DNA of 64,000 bases from Clostridiales bacterium (GTDB taxonomy: Bacteria > Bacillota > Clostridia > Christensenellales > Aristaeellaceae): positions 48,495-112,494 of the forward strand of contig SFHK01000003.1 of assembly GCA_004556395.1 (NCBI GenBank), in the 5' to 3' direction. Shown here in pieces: positions 40,229 to 48,417 of the stretch. The notes below the pieces were generated by a model. The model searched no databases and was not told the origin of the DNA. It saw only the letters and a program-made list of their open reading frames with translations. The position numbers and the translations under genes were made by a program. The first letter of the stretch is position 1; each line of letters begins with the position of its first letter.

Positions 40229-41251
40229 ATGCGTACCGTTACACTCGGAAGAACGGGCATCACCGTTCAGAAAAACGGCTTCGGCGCGCTGCCGATTCAG
40301 CGCATCCCCGCGGACGACGCCGTGCGCCTTCTGCGCAGGGCGCGCGAGGGCGGCATTACCTATTTCGACTCCGCGCGCTCCTATACCGACAGCGAGGAAA
40401 AGCTCGGCCTTGCCTTCGGCGGCGCGTGGGACGGAATCTTCATCGCCACCAAGACCCCGTCGCTCAGCACGGAGGGCTTCTGGAAGGATCTCGAAACCAG
40501 CCTGTCCCTTCTGAAGACGGACTGCATCGACGTGTACCAGTTCCACAATCCCCCGTTCTGCCCCAAGCCCGGCGACGGCACCGGCCTGTACGAAGCCATG
40601 CTGGAAGCGAGAGCGCAGGGCAAAATCCGCTTCATCGGCCTCACGAATCACCGGCTGGACGTTGCGCGCGAAGCGGTGGAAAGCGGGCTTTACGACACGC
40701 TTCAGTTCCCTTTCAGCTACCTGAGCGGCGAGCCGGAGCATTCGCTCGTAAAGCTGTGCGCGGAGAAGAACGTCGGCTTCATCGCCATGAAGGCGCTCTC
40801 CGGTGGCCTGATTACGCATTCCGAGGCCGCCTATGCCTATCTCGCGCAGTATGAAAACGTGCTGCCGATCTGGGGCATTCAGCGTGAAAGCGAGCTGGAC
40901 GAATTCCTTTCCTATATAAATGCCGAGCCTTCGCTCACGGACGGTGTGCGGCGCGTGATCGAGCTTGACCGCTCGCAGCTGACCGGCGACTTCTGCCGCG
41001 GCTGCGGCTATTGCATGCCGTGCCCGCAGGACATTGAAATCAACACCTGCGCCCGCGCGTCTCTGCTTCTGCGGCGCGCGCCCACGAACATCATCCTCTC
41101 CCCCGCCGGCCGCGCCAAGATGGAGAAGATCAAGGACTGCGTAAACTGCGGCCATTGCAAATCCAAGTGTCCCTATGGGCTGGACACTCCCGCCCTGCTT
41201 CGCCGCAACTATCAGGACTATCTGGAAGTGCTGGCGGGCAAGCCGCTGTAA
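40229..41251 (+). CDS. Aldo/keto reductase with C-terminal 4Fe-4S domain
   Basis: The 340-residue protein has an AKR TIM barrel with the catalytic Asp and Tyr in YFDSARSYTDSEEKLG, Lys in IATKTP and His in VYQFHNPP. A C-terminal ferredoxin-type module follows, with cysteines in FCRGCGYCMPCPQDIEIN and CVNCGHCKSKCPYGLD. Such fused reductases are common in anaerobes and their substrates are mostly unknown. AAGGAG precedes ATG 40229. It is co-transcribed with the flavoprotein, which could supply electrons. Confidence 0.92.
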   Translation: MRTVTLGRTGITVQKNGFGALPIQRIPADDAVRLLRRAREGGITYFDSARSYTDSEEKLGLAFGGAWDGIFIATKTPSLSTEGFWKDLETSLSLLKTDCIDVYQFHNPPFCPKPGDGTGLYEAMLEARAQGKIRFIGLTNHRLDVAREAVESGLYDTLQFPFSYLSGEPEHSLVKLCAEKNVGFIAMKALSGGLITHSEAAYAYLAQYENVLPIWGIQRESELDEFLSYINAEPSLTDGVRRVIELDRSQLTGDFCRGCGYCMPCPQDIEINTCARASLLLRRAPTNIILSPAGRAKMEKIKDCVNCGHCKSKCPYGLDTPALLRRNYQDYLEVLAGKPL

Positions 41252-41262
41252 GCGGTCAGGCC

Positions 41263-41311
41263 ACAGCAAAACCCCGATCCGAAGCAGGCGCTCGGGTCGG
41301 GGTTTTGCTGT
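41263..41311. terminator. Bidirectional terminator between the reductase and GH127 genes
   Basis: A perfect 15-bp stem, ACAGCAAAACCCCGA (41263-41277) with TCGGGGTTTTGCTGT (41297-41311), has TTTT within its descending arm on both strands. Confidence 0.8.
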
Positions 41312-41321
41312 ATGCCTGGTT

Positions 41322-43265
41322 TTATTCCGCGTCGTCCGCGATCGGGAACTGCGAAATGCGCAGCGAGGTGAAGCCGAAGGGCACGAGCTCTACCGTTTCA
41401 ACCGAGTCGCGCCGGACGCCGGGCTGAATGGGCGTCGCGCCGCAGTTGGCGCCGTCCATCTTCCATTCGTCGGCCTTGCCCAGCTTCGCGAGCACCTTCA
41501 CGGGCGGCTCGCCCACCTTGAACGCGTTCTCCGCGCGTTCGCCGAACACGGCCTTCATCGGCTCGGAGCGCAGAATCGTCCAGTTCCACGCCTCGTCCGT
41601 GGTCACCTGCCACGTGGGCGCTTCGTCGGGGCCGCCCACGCGCTGCCAGTTCTCCTTCGGCTGGAAGGCCATCAGCAGCGGGCCGAGCTCCACGGCGGCG
41701 GACTGATGATACCAGCGGGTGATGCGCGGCTCCATCGGAAGCTCCAGCTTCACAACGTCGCCGGTCGCCCAGCGGCGGCGGATGCAGGTGGTTTCGCCGG
41801 CCTTCACGGTCATGATTTCGCCCTCCGGCAGATGGATGACCGGCTGCTTCGCCCAGAACGGCACGCGCAGGTACAGTGGGAATTCAATCGGCCGCTTGAC
41901 GGCGACCTCAATCTCCACCGTCTCCGCGAACGGATAGCCGCCGCCGACCGACAGCCGCACCGGCACGCCGTCAATCGCCGTGCGCACCTTGCAGGGCGCG
42001 TAGCTTATGGCGGCAAGGCCATCGTCGTTCGTGGCATACCACAGGGACGCCGTGAACTTCGGCCAGCCCTGATGCAGGTTCGCCGTGCAGCAGCCGAAGT
42101 TCGGCTCAAGCCCGAACAGATTGCTTTCATCGCCGTTGTTGTACCACGGGCGCGGCGCCGCCGTGGCGGCCACCTGATTGGCCTGCTGATCGTACTGGTG
42201 CCCCATCGTGTCGGCGGTAAACGCCGCGGGCAGCGCGTTGAACGCGAGCTTTTCCAGAATGTCGGGAAGATCCTGTCCAAAGTCGCCGCAGCCGATCAGC
42301 GTTTCCAGCGAATACATCGCTTCCACGACGGCGCAGGTCTCCGTGCCCTGCGTGGGCGACGCGCCGTTCAGATGCTCGTCGGCAGTGAAGATGCCGCTGG
42401 CGACGCCGTGATGCTTCATCAGCTTCGTCCAGCCGAAACGGAAGCCGCCCTGCTCCTTGAAGCCGCTCTTAAACATGTTGATGACGCCGGGCGTTTTGAG
42501 ACCCATCGCCACGTTCACGCCGTGCGACTGATGATAATAGGTATTGAAGTACGGATGATCGGTGCCGACCAGCCCGTCGCCCTCCTCATGCAGCGCGCTC
42601 TTCAGGCGTTCCCACTTGAGCGAACGGCTCATCGGCTGAATGTTGGGGAAGGTATGGAAGATATTCGGCCAGTCCAGCGTCTGCCCGCGCAGAATCCTGC
42701 ACAGCTCCAGCAGATACTTCTGTCCGGTGATGTTGTAAAGCTGCAGCGCCGCCAGCATGTTTTCGCCGCCGCGGGCACATGCCCAGCCGCGAAGGGGCTT
42801 GCTTTCGAGGTTGCGATATTCGTATTTGAAGAATTTATCCATGAACGGCAGCACGCGCTTGTCCATGGTCGCGGTGAAATACTGATACAGCGCCTTCAGG
42901 CAGACCATCAGCGGCCAGTAGTCGTCGTTCAGCTCCGGGCCGAACCAGCCGTCCTCGCGCTGGCTCGCCAGAATCCACTCGATGTAATCCATCGCGCTGG
43001 CCTTCAGCTGCTCGTCGTCCAGTCCCCACGCGAGCGAAACCAGACCGTCCAGATAGTACGGCGCGCGCTCCCAGCTATCACCCTCGCCACCCAGCCACGC
43101 GCAGCCGTTGCCTACGTCCGGCCAGATCTCCCGAAGCTTTCCGGTGATGCCCTTTGCCTGCGCCTCCATCTGCGCGCGCAGCCAGCCCTCCGGGCGGATC
43201 GCGCCCAGCGACAGGGACGACAGGGTATTCGTCGTGAGCGGTGCTTTGTTGAAAATGGCTTTCAT
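41322..43265 (-). CDS. GH127 family beta-L-arabinofuranosidase
   Basis: The 647-residue enzyme is of the DUF1680/GH127 family, releasing beta-L-arabinofuranose. The catalytic machinery is visible: Glu and Cys in QGTETCAVVEAMYS (about residues 305-307) and the paired cysteines in NFGCCTANLHQGW (about 391-392), where zinc-bound Cys is the nucleophile. The (alpha/alpha)6 barrel spans about 20-400, followed by beta-sandwich domains. No signal peptide, so it acts in the cytoplasm. GAGGAGG precedes ATG 43265. The start overlaps the stop of an rRNA methyltransferase gene by four bases (ATGA), an unusual pairing. Confidence 0.92.
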   Translation of the reverse strand: MKAIFNKAPLTTNTLSSLSLGAIRPEGWLRAQMEAQAKGITGKLREIWPDVGNGCAWLGGEGDSWERAPYYLDGLVSLAWGLDDEQLKASAMDYIEWILASQREDGWFGPELNDDYWPLMVCLKALYQYFTATMDKRVLPFMDKFFKYEYRNLESKPLRGWACARGGENMLAALQLYNITGQKYLLELCRILRGQTLDWPNIFHTFPNIQPMSRSLKWERLKSALHEEGDGLVGTDHPYFNTYYHQSHGVNVAMGLKTPGVINMFKSGFKEQGGFRFGWTKLMKHHGVASGIFTADEHLNGASPTQGTETCAVVEAMYSLETLIGCGDFGQDLPDILEKLAFNALPAAFTADTMGHQYDQQANQVAATAAPRPWYNNGDESNLFGLEPNFGCCTANLHQGWPKFTASLWYATNDDGLAAISYAPCKVRTAIDGVPVRLSVGGGYPFAETVEIEVAVKRPIEFPLYLRVPFWAKQPVIHLPEGEIMTVKAGETTCIRRRWATGDVVKLELPMEPRITRWYHQSAAVELGPLLMAFQPKENWQRVGGPDEAPTWQVTTDEAWNWTILRSEPMKAVFGERAENAFKVGEPPVKVLAKLGKADEWKMDGANCGATPIQPGVRRDSVETVELVPFGFTSLRISQFPIADDAE

Positions 43266-44428
43266 TTTCTGCCTCCTCGCGTATGCGCGCCACCGTTTTG
43301 AGCCGGTGTACCGTTCTCAAACATGTGATACTCGCACTCTATCCGTCCATTATAGAACCGCCTGCGCCGGTCGGCTCTGCGGCCGAACTCGCGCTCAAAG
43401 CCCATATCGGCGGAAAACGCATATACATTCCAGCCCGGACAGCGCCGGGAGAGCTCGCCCAGCTGACGCGCGACGACGTGTGCCACCCGGCGGTCGCCGA
43501 TTCGCTCGCCATACGGCGGGTTGGCGACAATCGCGCCCGGCTCGCCCTTCAGAACCACGTCGCGCATGTCCATTACCTCGACCTCGATCCGCCCGCCCAG
43601 CCCCGCCTGACGGATGTGCCGCCGGGCAAGCTCAATCGCTTCCGGGTCGATGTCGGAGCCCGCAATGCGAATCTCGCGCTGCTGACCCTCGTCCGAACGG
43701 CTCTGCGCCTCGCGGCGAACGCGTTCGAGCGCCGATACGTCGGCGAACGGCCATTTTTCCATGGCGAACGGCCGCCGGAGACCCGGCGCGCGGTTGAGCG
43801 CAATGAACGCCGCTTCGATCAGAAGCGTGCCCGTGCCGCAGCAGGGATCGTACAGCGGCTGCCACGGATGCCACCCGCTGGTCAGAATCAGCGCGGCCGC
43901 CAGCGTCTCGCGCAGCGGCGCTTCGCCGTTCCACGTGCGATAGCCGCGCCGGGACAGCGGCTCGCCGGACGCGTCAAGCGACACGGTCGCGACGTCGCCC
44001 CGAATACTGACGTCGATCTGCACCGTCGCGCCCGTTTCCTCAAACCAGGAAACGCCGTACGCGCCCTTCAGCTTTTCGACCACAGCCTTTTTCACGATCT
44101 TCTGCGTGTCCGTCTGGCTCATCAGCACGCTCTTCACGCAGCGCGCGCGCACCGGAAACGCGCTGTCGCGCGCGAGGTAATCCGCCCACTCGATTCTGCG
44201 AATGCCCTCGAACAGCTCCTCAAAGCTGCGCGCGGGGAACTCGCCCACAACCAGCGAAATATGGTCGGCGCAGCGCAGCCAGAGGTTGGCCTTCATGGCG
44301 CTTTCGAGCGTGCCGGAAAATTCCGCGCCGCCCACGTTCAGAACCCGAACGTCTTCCGCGCCCAGCCGCTTCAGATCGCGGCCCGTCAACCCCTCCATGC
44401 CAAACGCGGCGGAGGCAATCCATTTCAT
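43262..44428 (-). CDS. RlmL-type 23S rRNA guanine-N2 methyltransferase (THUMP domain)
   Basis: The 388-residue protein has an N-terminal THUMP RNA-binding domain (about 45-165), then a Rossmann methyltransferase domain with LYDPCCGTGTLLIEAAFIAL (motif I), IAGSDIDPEAIELARRHI and the N-methylase motif in AIVANPPYGERIG. The family (RlmL, YpsC) methylates guanine in 23S rRNA. GGGAGA precedes ATG 44428; a promoter is at 44464-44492. It is the upstream partner of the GH127 gene in a four-base overlap, so a housekeeping promoter also drives the arabinosidase. Confidence 0.92.
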   Translation of the reverse strand: MKWIASAAFGMEGLTGRDLKRLGAEDVRVLNVGGAEFSGTLESAMKANLWLRCADHISLVVGEFPARSFEELFEGIRRIEWADYLARDSAFPVRARCVKSVLMSQTDTQKIVKKAVVEKLKGAYGVSWFEETGATVQIDVSIRGDVATVSLDASGEPLSRRGYRTWNGEAPLRETLAAALILTSGWHPWQPLYDPCCGTGTLLIEAAFIALNRAPGLRRPFAMEKWPFADVSALERVRREAQSRSDEGQQREIRIAGSDIDPEAIELARRHIRQAGLGGRIEVEVMDMRDVVLKGEPGAIVANPPYGERIGDRRVAHVVARQLGELSRRCPGWNVYAFSADMGFEREFGRRADRRRRFYNGRIECEYHMFENGTPAQNGGAHTRGGRK

Positions 44429-44463
44429 AGCGCTTTCTCCCGTAGTTCTCTTTGTTTCAAGAC

Positions 44464-44492
44464 ATTATACATCAAAACCGCCCCCTCGGCAA
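44464..44492 (-). promoter_or_regulatory. Promoter of the rlmL-like/GH127 operon
   Basis: On the minus strand TTGCCG (44487-44492) and TATAAT (44464-44469) have a 17-bp spacer. Confidence 0.75.
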
Positions 44493-44588
44493 GAGCGCGG
44501 CGCGTTTCCGGGCGAACATGATCGAAATTTAATACATGAATAAACACCGAGCCTGTCGAAAAGTATATAGAAGATTTTCTTTTCTGCA

Positions 44589-44617
44589 TTGAATTTGAAC
44601 TTTCCGCATGCTACAAT
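44589..44617 (+). promoter_or_regulatory. Promoter of the Gfo/Idh/MocA gene
   Basis: TTGAAT (44589-44594) and TACAAT (44612-44617) have a 17-bp spacer. Confidence 0.72.
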
Positions 44618-44671
44618 ATTTCCAGCAGGCACGGCTTCGTGCCCATTAAAGATACAGGGAGGATGTTTACC

Positions 44672-45742
44672 TTGAAGAAAATTCGTGTTGCTCTGATTGG
44701 TTATGGCCGAAGCGGCAGAAATATCCACAGAAAGCTCCTTTTGCAGCTGCCCGACAAGTATGAGTTCGTCGCCTTTGTGGAGCAGGACAAGGAACGCCGC
44801 GAAATGATCGAGCGTGAAAACGGCATGCAGGCGCTGAGCGACTATCGCGAGCTGTTCGGCCGCACCGACATCGACCTCGTAATCAACGCTTCCTTCTCCT
44901 TCGATCACGCCCGCATCAGCTACGACCTGCTCGCCAACGGCTTCGACGTGCTGTCCGAGAAGCCCGCGTCCGGCAACGTGAACGACTTCGAATGCGCGCT
45001 GAAGGCCGCCAAGGAGCACGGCAAACAGTATTTCATCTTCCAGCAGTATCGCTTCGCGCCCGCCTACATGAAGATGCGCGAAATCGTCGCCAGCGGAAAG
45101 CTCGGCCGTCCGGTGCAGTACACCTTCAATTTCGACGGCTTCGCCCGCCGCTGGGACTGGCAGACCGTGCACGGCTTCTCCGCTGGCAGCCTGCGCAACA
45201 CCGGCCCGCACCCGATGGACTGGGCGCTTGACGTGATGGGCCATCCGCAGGACATCGACGTATTCTGCGCCATGGATCGCGCGCATACCTACGGCGACGG
45301 CGAGGACTACGTGAAGATGATCCTCCGCGCTCCCGGCGCGCCCGTGTGCGACATCGAAATCTCCTCCGCCTTCGGCTTCGGCGGCAAGGATACCTATCAG
45401 GTGCACGGCACCCGCGGCTGCCTGACCGGCACGGACAACGGCCTCAAGTGGAAGTACTACGTGGACGAGGAAGCCCCCGAGCAGCACCTCACCACCACCC
45501 CGCTGCGCACCGAGGACTGCACGCCCATCTACTGCGGCGAGGAACTGCCCATGCACGAGGAAGAGTGGATTCCGAACGCGGAAGAAGCCCGCACCTTCAA
45601 CTCCAAGGGCCTGAACTACTATAACGCCCTCTACGATACCCTGACCACCGGCGCGCCCTTCCTGATCAAGAACGACGAGATCCTCCTCCAGCTCAAGATC
45701 ACCGAGGAAGCCTACCGCCAGAATGCGGATATGTTTAAATAA
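44672..45742 (+). CDS. Gfo/Idh/MocA family oxidoreductase
   Basis: The 356-residue NAD(P)-dependent enzyme has the Rossmann loop IRVALIGYGRSGRNIH near the N-terminus, the signature VLSEKPASGNVNDFE with the EKP motif (about 100), and the substrate-side HPMDWALDVMGHP with the candidate catalytic His. Family members oxidise inositols, sugars or sugar derivatives. The start is taken as TTG 44672, nine bases after AGGGAGG (44656-44662); the ATG at 44663 is too close. It is a single gene between its promoter and a terminator. Confidence 0.87.
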   Translation: MKKIRVALIGYGRSGRNIHRKLLLQLPDKYEFVAFVEQDKERREMIERENGMQALSDYRELFGRTDIDLVINASFSFDHARISYDLLANGFDVLSEKPASGNVNDFECALKAAKEHGKQYFIFQQYRFAPAYMKMREIVASGKLGRPVQYTFNFDGFARRWDWQTVHGFSAGSLRNTGPHPMDWALDVMGHPQDIDVFCAMDRAHTYGDGEDYVKMILRAPGAPVCDIEISSAFGFGGKDTYQVHGTRGCLTGTDNGLKWKYYVDEEAPEQHLTTTPLRTEDCTPIYCGEELPMHEEEWIPNAEEARTFNSKGLNYYNALYDTLTTGAPFLIKNDEILLQLKITEEAYRQNADMFK

Positions 45743-45760
45743 ATAATTTAGCCCTACACA

Positions 45761-45802
45761 ATACAATCCCCCCTGCGCAAAAACACGCAAGGGGGATTGT
45801 AT
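45761..45802. terminator. Bidirectional terminator between Gfo/Idh/MocA and the protease array
   Basis: ATACAATCCCCC (from 45761) pairs with GGGGGATTGTAT (to 45802), with an extra TGCG/CGCA inner stem. Flanking A/T runs support termination on both strands. Confidence 0.85.
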
Positions 45803-45822
45803 GTTATAAGTCAGAACGCGTC

Positions 45823-46866
45823 TTATTCAATCTCTACGCTTATCATGTTGTCTTCCATTCGAATGACCAGCGTTCTGCCAAGCATCTCCTTTAAATCGAG
45901 TCCGCTATAATCGATGTAGTAATTCCGCTTCTGATACAGGAAGCAGAAATTCAGCGTCCACAGGGTATCCTGCGCAACTTCTTCATCGGTCATGGTAATA
46001 ACTATCTGACCATTATTGGTCAGCCAACCGCCGACATTGCGCGCCTTGCCCCAGTTCTTCGCGTTATCCGGATAAAGGTAAACCTCGGTGATCGAGAAGC
46101 CCGCAACATTCTGAATCGTGACGTCACGCGCGTTTGGGTCTACCTTGTTCGCAGGATTCTCAACTTTCGTCTTGATGTCGATTCGTTCAAGCTCCGAAAG
46201 CGGTACAGGCACATCTTCTTTGTGCGCGTTGTACATCTCGATCACATAAGAACTGCTGACGGCAAAGTTGATATTCTGAGTGGGCTCGCGATCACTGTAG
46301 ACCGCGGTGGTTATGCCGATAACCTCTCCTTCGTCGTTCAGCAGCGTACCGCCGGAGGAACCGGAGGAAATCGGCGCGGTGAACTGGATATATCCGGTGT
46401 ATTCATCCTCTTCGGCTGAGGAAATATTGCCGATCGATACGCTATTCCGGAAGCCCATCGGACTGCCGATGGTCACCGCAGGCTCTCCGCGCACAGGCTC
46501 GCTGCCCTCAGACAGCGTAAGCGGCTTCAAGCCGCTGGGCGCGTCGAAAACGAGCACAGCCAGGTCTCGTCCGCTGTCGGCACACAGAACGCGGCTGATC
46601 TGCCGCAAATCACCCGTATCCGTATAGGCCACGATTATGTCCGCGTCCTCGATCACATGGTAATTGGTCACCACATATTCATCCGAAAACGCCACAAAAC
46701 CGCTGCCCGTGGAAATCAGGCGGTTGGAAACGTCATACACCGCCAGGAGTACCACCGACTGCGCGCTTTCGTTAATCGCGTCCGGATCATTGGAATAGGT
46801 TGCCGCGCTTGCCGAGCAGGAAAGCAGCAGCAGGAATACCAGCAGGATGGACAGAATTTGCTTCAT
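45823..46866 (-). CDS. Secreted trypsin-like serine protease (S1C), third in array
   Basis: The 347-residue protein begins with a signal peptide (MKQILSILLVFLLLLSCSAS). The chymotrypsin-like domain has an intact triad: His70 in VVTNYHVIEDA, Asp101 in DSGRDLAVLVF and Ser171 in ISSGSSGGTLL. There is no PDZ domain; the C-terminal about 120 residues form a distinct domain shared with its two paralogs (NWGKARNVGGWLTNNG, LWTLNFCFLYQKRNYYI, GLDLKEMLGRTLVIR). It should act outside the membrane on proteins of unknown identity. It starts 18 bases after the stop of the middle paralog, in one apparent operon. Confidence 0.88.
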   Translation of the reverse strand: MKQILSILLVFLLLLSCSASAATYSNDPDAINESAQSVVLLAVYDVSNRLISTGSGFVAFSDEYVVTNYHVIEDADIIVAYTDTGDLRQISRVLCADSGRDLAVLVFDAPSGLKPLTLSEGSEPVRGEPAVTIGSPMGFRNSVSIGNISSAEEDEYTGYIQFTAPISSGSSGGTLLNDEGEVIGITTAVYSDREPTQNINFAVSSSYVIEMYNAHKEDVPVPLSELERIDIKTKVENPANKVDPNARDVTIQNVAGFSITEVYLYPDNAKNWGKARNVGGWLTNNGQIVITMTDEEVAQDTLWTLNFCFLYQKRNYYIDYSGLDLKEMLGRTLVIRMEDNMISVEIE

Positions 46867-46884
46867 AATGTGTGCCTCCCTTCG

Positions 46885-48348
46885 TTATTGCGCTTCAAAG
46901 TAGTACGACTTTTCCTTTTGCCTGACGTAGAAGATCTTTCCCAGCACGTCGTTAGGATCCGTCACGTCCATATGCGCCATTTCCGTGTAGAGCTTCAGAT
47001 ATACGCGGAACTTCCAGTTTCCGCCGTCGTTGCTGTTTACGAAAGACTCCGGCATTTCCACAATCAGATAATCACCGGGCGCGACAGTCTCCACTGACAG
47101 CTTGTACAGCATTCCTTTGTTGTCGGAAATGGTGATAAGCTTAAATTCTTTCTTCGTGTCGTTTATGAGCAGGCACGTATTAGCCGGCAGATTCGGCTTA
47201 CGTTCGATGACCTCGGGAATCGTGAAATCCTCTTCCGTTTCGGCCACTTCCTTCACATGCCGCTGTTCTGGAGAATCCGCCTTCACGCAGGTAAACGTCG
47301 GAACGAATCCGCTTTCAGTGTTGCCGGGATGTACTTCCAACTTATAGGTCTTTCCCCAAAGGTCTCCCAGCTGAAACTCACCGGCATACGCGCAGCCTCT
47401 CGCGCCGCCCGTCTTGGTTCGTACATAAAAGGAAACCTTTACACTCTGGTCTTCCTTGTTGCCCAGCTTTTTCAAATCAAGCTTCGCCGTTTCGCCGTCT
47501 TTAAACCACCCGTCCAGCGAACAGATCTTCGATTGTCCCCCAATCTGCACTCTGAAATCAGTTACACTGTAGCCGGTTTCGTTCTCAAGCGTGATCATCG
47601 TGCCGTTTTTCAGCTCGTTTATGGCATCCTGCGGATTTTCGGGATTGATGTCCGTCACGCGCCAGTCCTTCAATTCTACCGGTTCATCCTCTTTGCAGAA
47701 CGCCCATACATCCATCAGATGGTGAATGCTCAGCGCAAAGTTCATGTTCTGCACTACGGTGTAGCCAATCTCGCCGCTGATGCCAAACATCGTAACGGCC
47801 GCGACCTTGCCCTCTTCATCCAGAAGCGCACCGCCGGAAGCGCCTTCGGAAATAGGCGCGGTGAACTGGATAAGATCAAAGCCCTGCACACGAAAGAATG
47901 TGGCAATGTTGCCGGTGCTGATGGAATTGACGCCGTTCTGCGCGCCAATGCTCACACACGCCGCACCGCGGCGCACGTCTCCGGTTTCGTTCAGCGCCAG
48001 CGGCTGCAAACCCGTAGACTCATCAAAGGCAAGAATCGCCAGATTGCACGCAGAATCGCAGCCGAGCACCTTGAACGCGCCCAGCTTTTTGCCCTCGTCC
48101 GTTTCCACCTCGATGCGCGCGGCGGAGCTGATCGCCAACCATGTGGTCACGGCATGGCGGTCGTCAAAGACCATGAAACCGCTGGCCTTGCCCAGTTCCT
48201 TATCGTCCTTGTCATACATCGTCAGAATCAGCACACTGGCCGCCGCTTCGTTCATTGCGGCATAGTCGGCAGCGAAGCCCTCGCCCAGTGCAGGCAGGCA
48301 GCCCAGCATAAGCACAAGCGCAAGAAGCAGGGAAATGCGTTTTTTCAT
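46885..48348 (-). CDS. Secreted trypsin-like pseudoprotease, middle of array
   Basis: The 487-residue paralog has a signal peptide (MKKRISLLLALVLMLGCLPA) and the same trypsin-like fold, but two of three catalytic residues are lost. The His position is Leu71 (AVTTWLAISSA against VVTNYHVIEDA) and the Asp position is Asn102 (DSACNLAILAF against DSGRDLAVLVF). Ser171 is kept (ISEGASGGALL). It has two C-terminal domains where the paralogs have one: the first ends LGDLWGKTYKLEVHPGN and the second ends NDVLGKIFYVRQKEKSYYFE. Frame and ribosome site (AAAGGAGG, ATG 48348) are intact, so it looks selected rather than decaying. Confidence 0.85.
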   Translation of the reverse strand: MKKRISLLLALVLMLGCLPALGEGFAADYAAMNEAAASVLILTMYDKDDKELGKASGFMVFDDRHAVTTWLAISSAARIEVETDEGKKLGAFKVLGCDSACNLAILAFDESTGLQPLALNETGDVRRGAACVSIGAQNGVNSISTGNIATFFRVQGFDLIQFTAPISEGASGGALLDEEGKVAAVTMFGISGEIGYTVVQNMNFALSIHHLMDVWAFCKEDEPVELKDWRVTDINPENPQDAINELKNGTMITLENETGYSVTDFRVQIGGQSKICSLDGWFKDGETAKLDLKKLGNKEDQSVKVSFYVRTKTGGARGCAYAGEFQLGDLWGKTYKLEVHPGNTESGFVPTFTCVKADSPEQRHVKEVAETEEDFTIPEVIERKPNLPANTCLLINDTKKEFKLITISDNKGMLYKLSVETVAPGDYLIVEMPESFVNSNDGGNWKFRVYLKLYTEMAHMDVTDPNDVLGKIFYVRQKEKSYYFEAQ

Positions 48349-48417
48349 GCGAAAACCTCCTTTGATACACCGGTTGTTATGCGGCATGAACGCCGCAGGA
48401 AAACAGATTTCATTCAT

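Noticed and set aside
41175-43301. Open frame of 708 codons on the plus strand opposite GH127
   Set aside because: It is a mirror of a GC-rich gene read on the other strand: Arg/His/Ala-rich, no ribosome site, no family motif. The minus-strand frame has clear GH127 catalytic residues.
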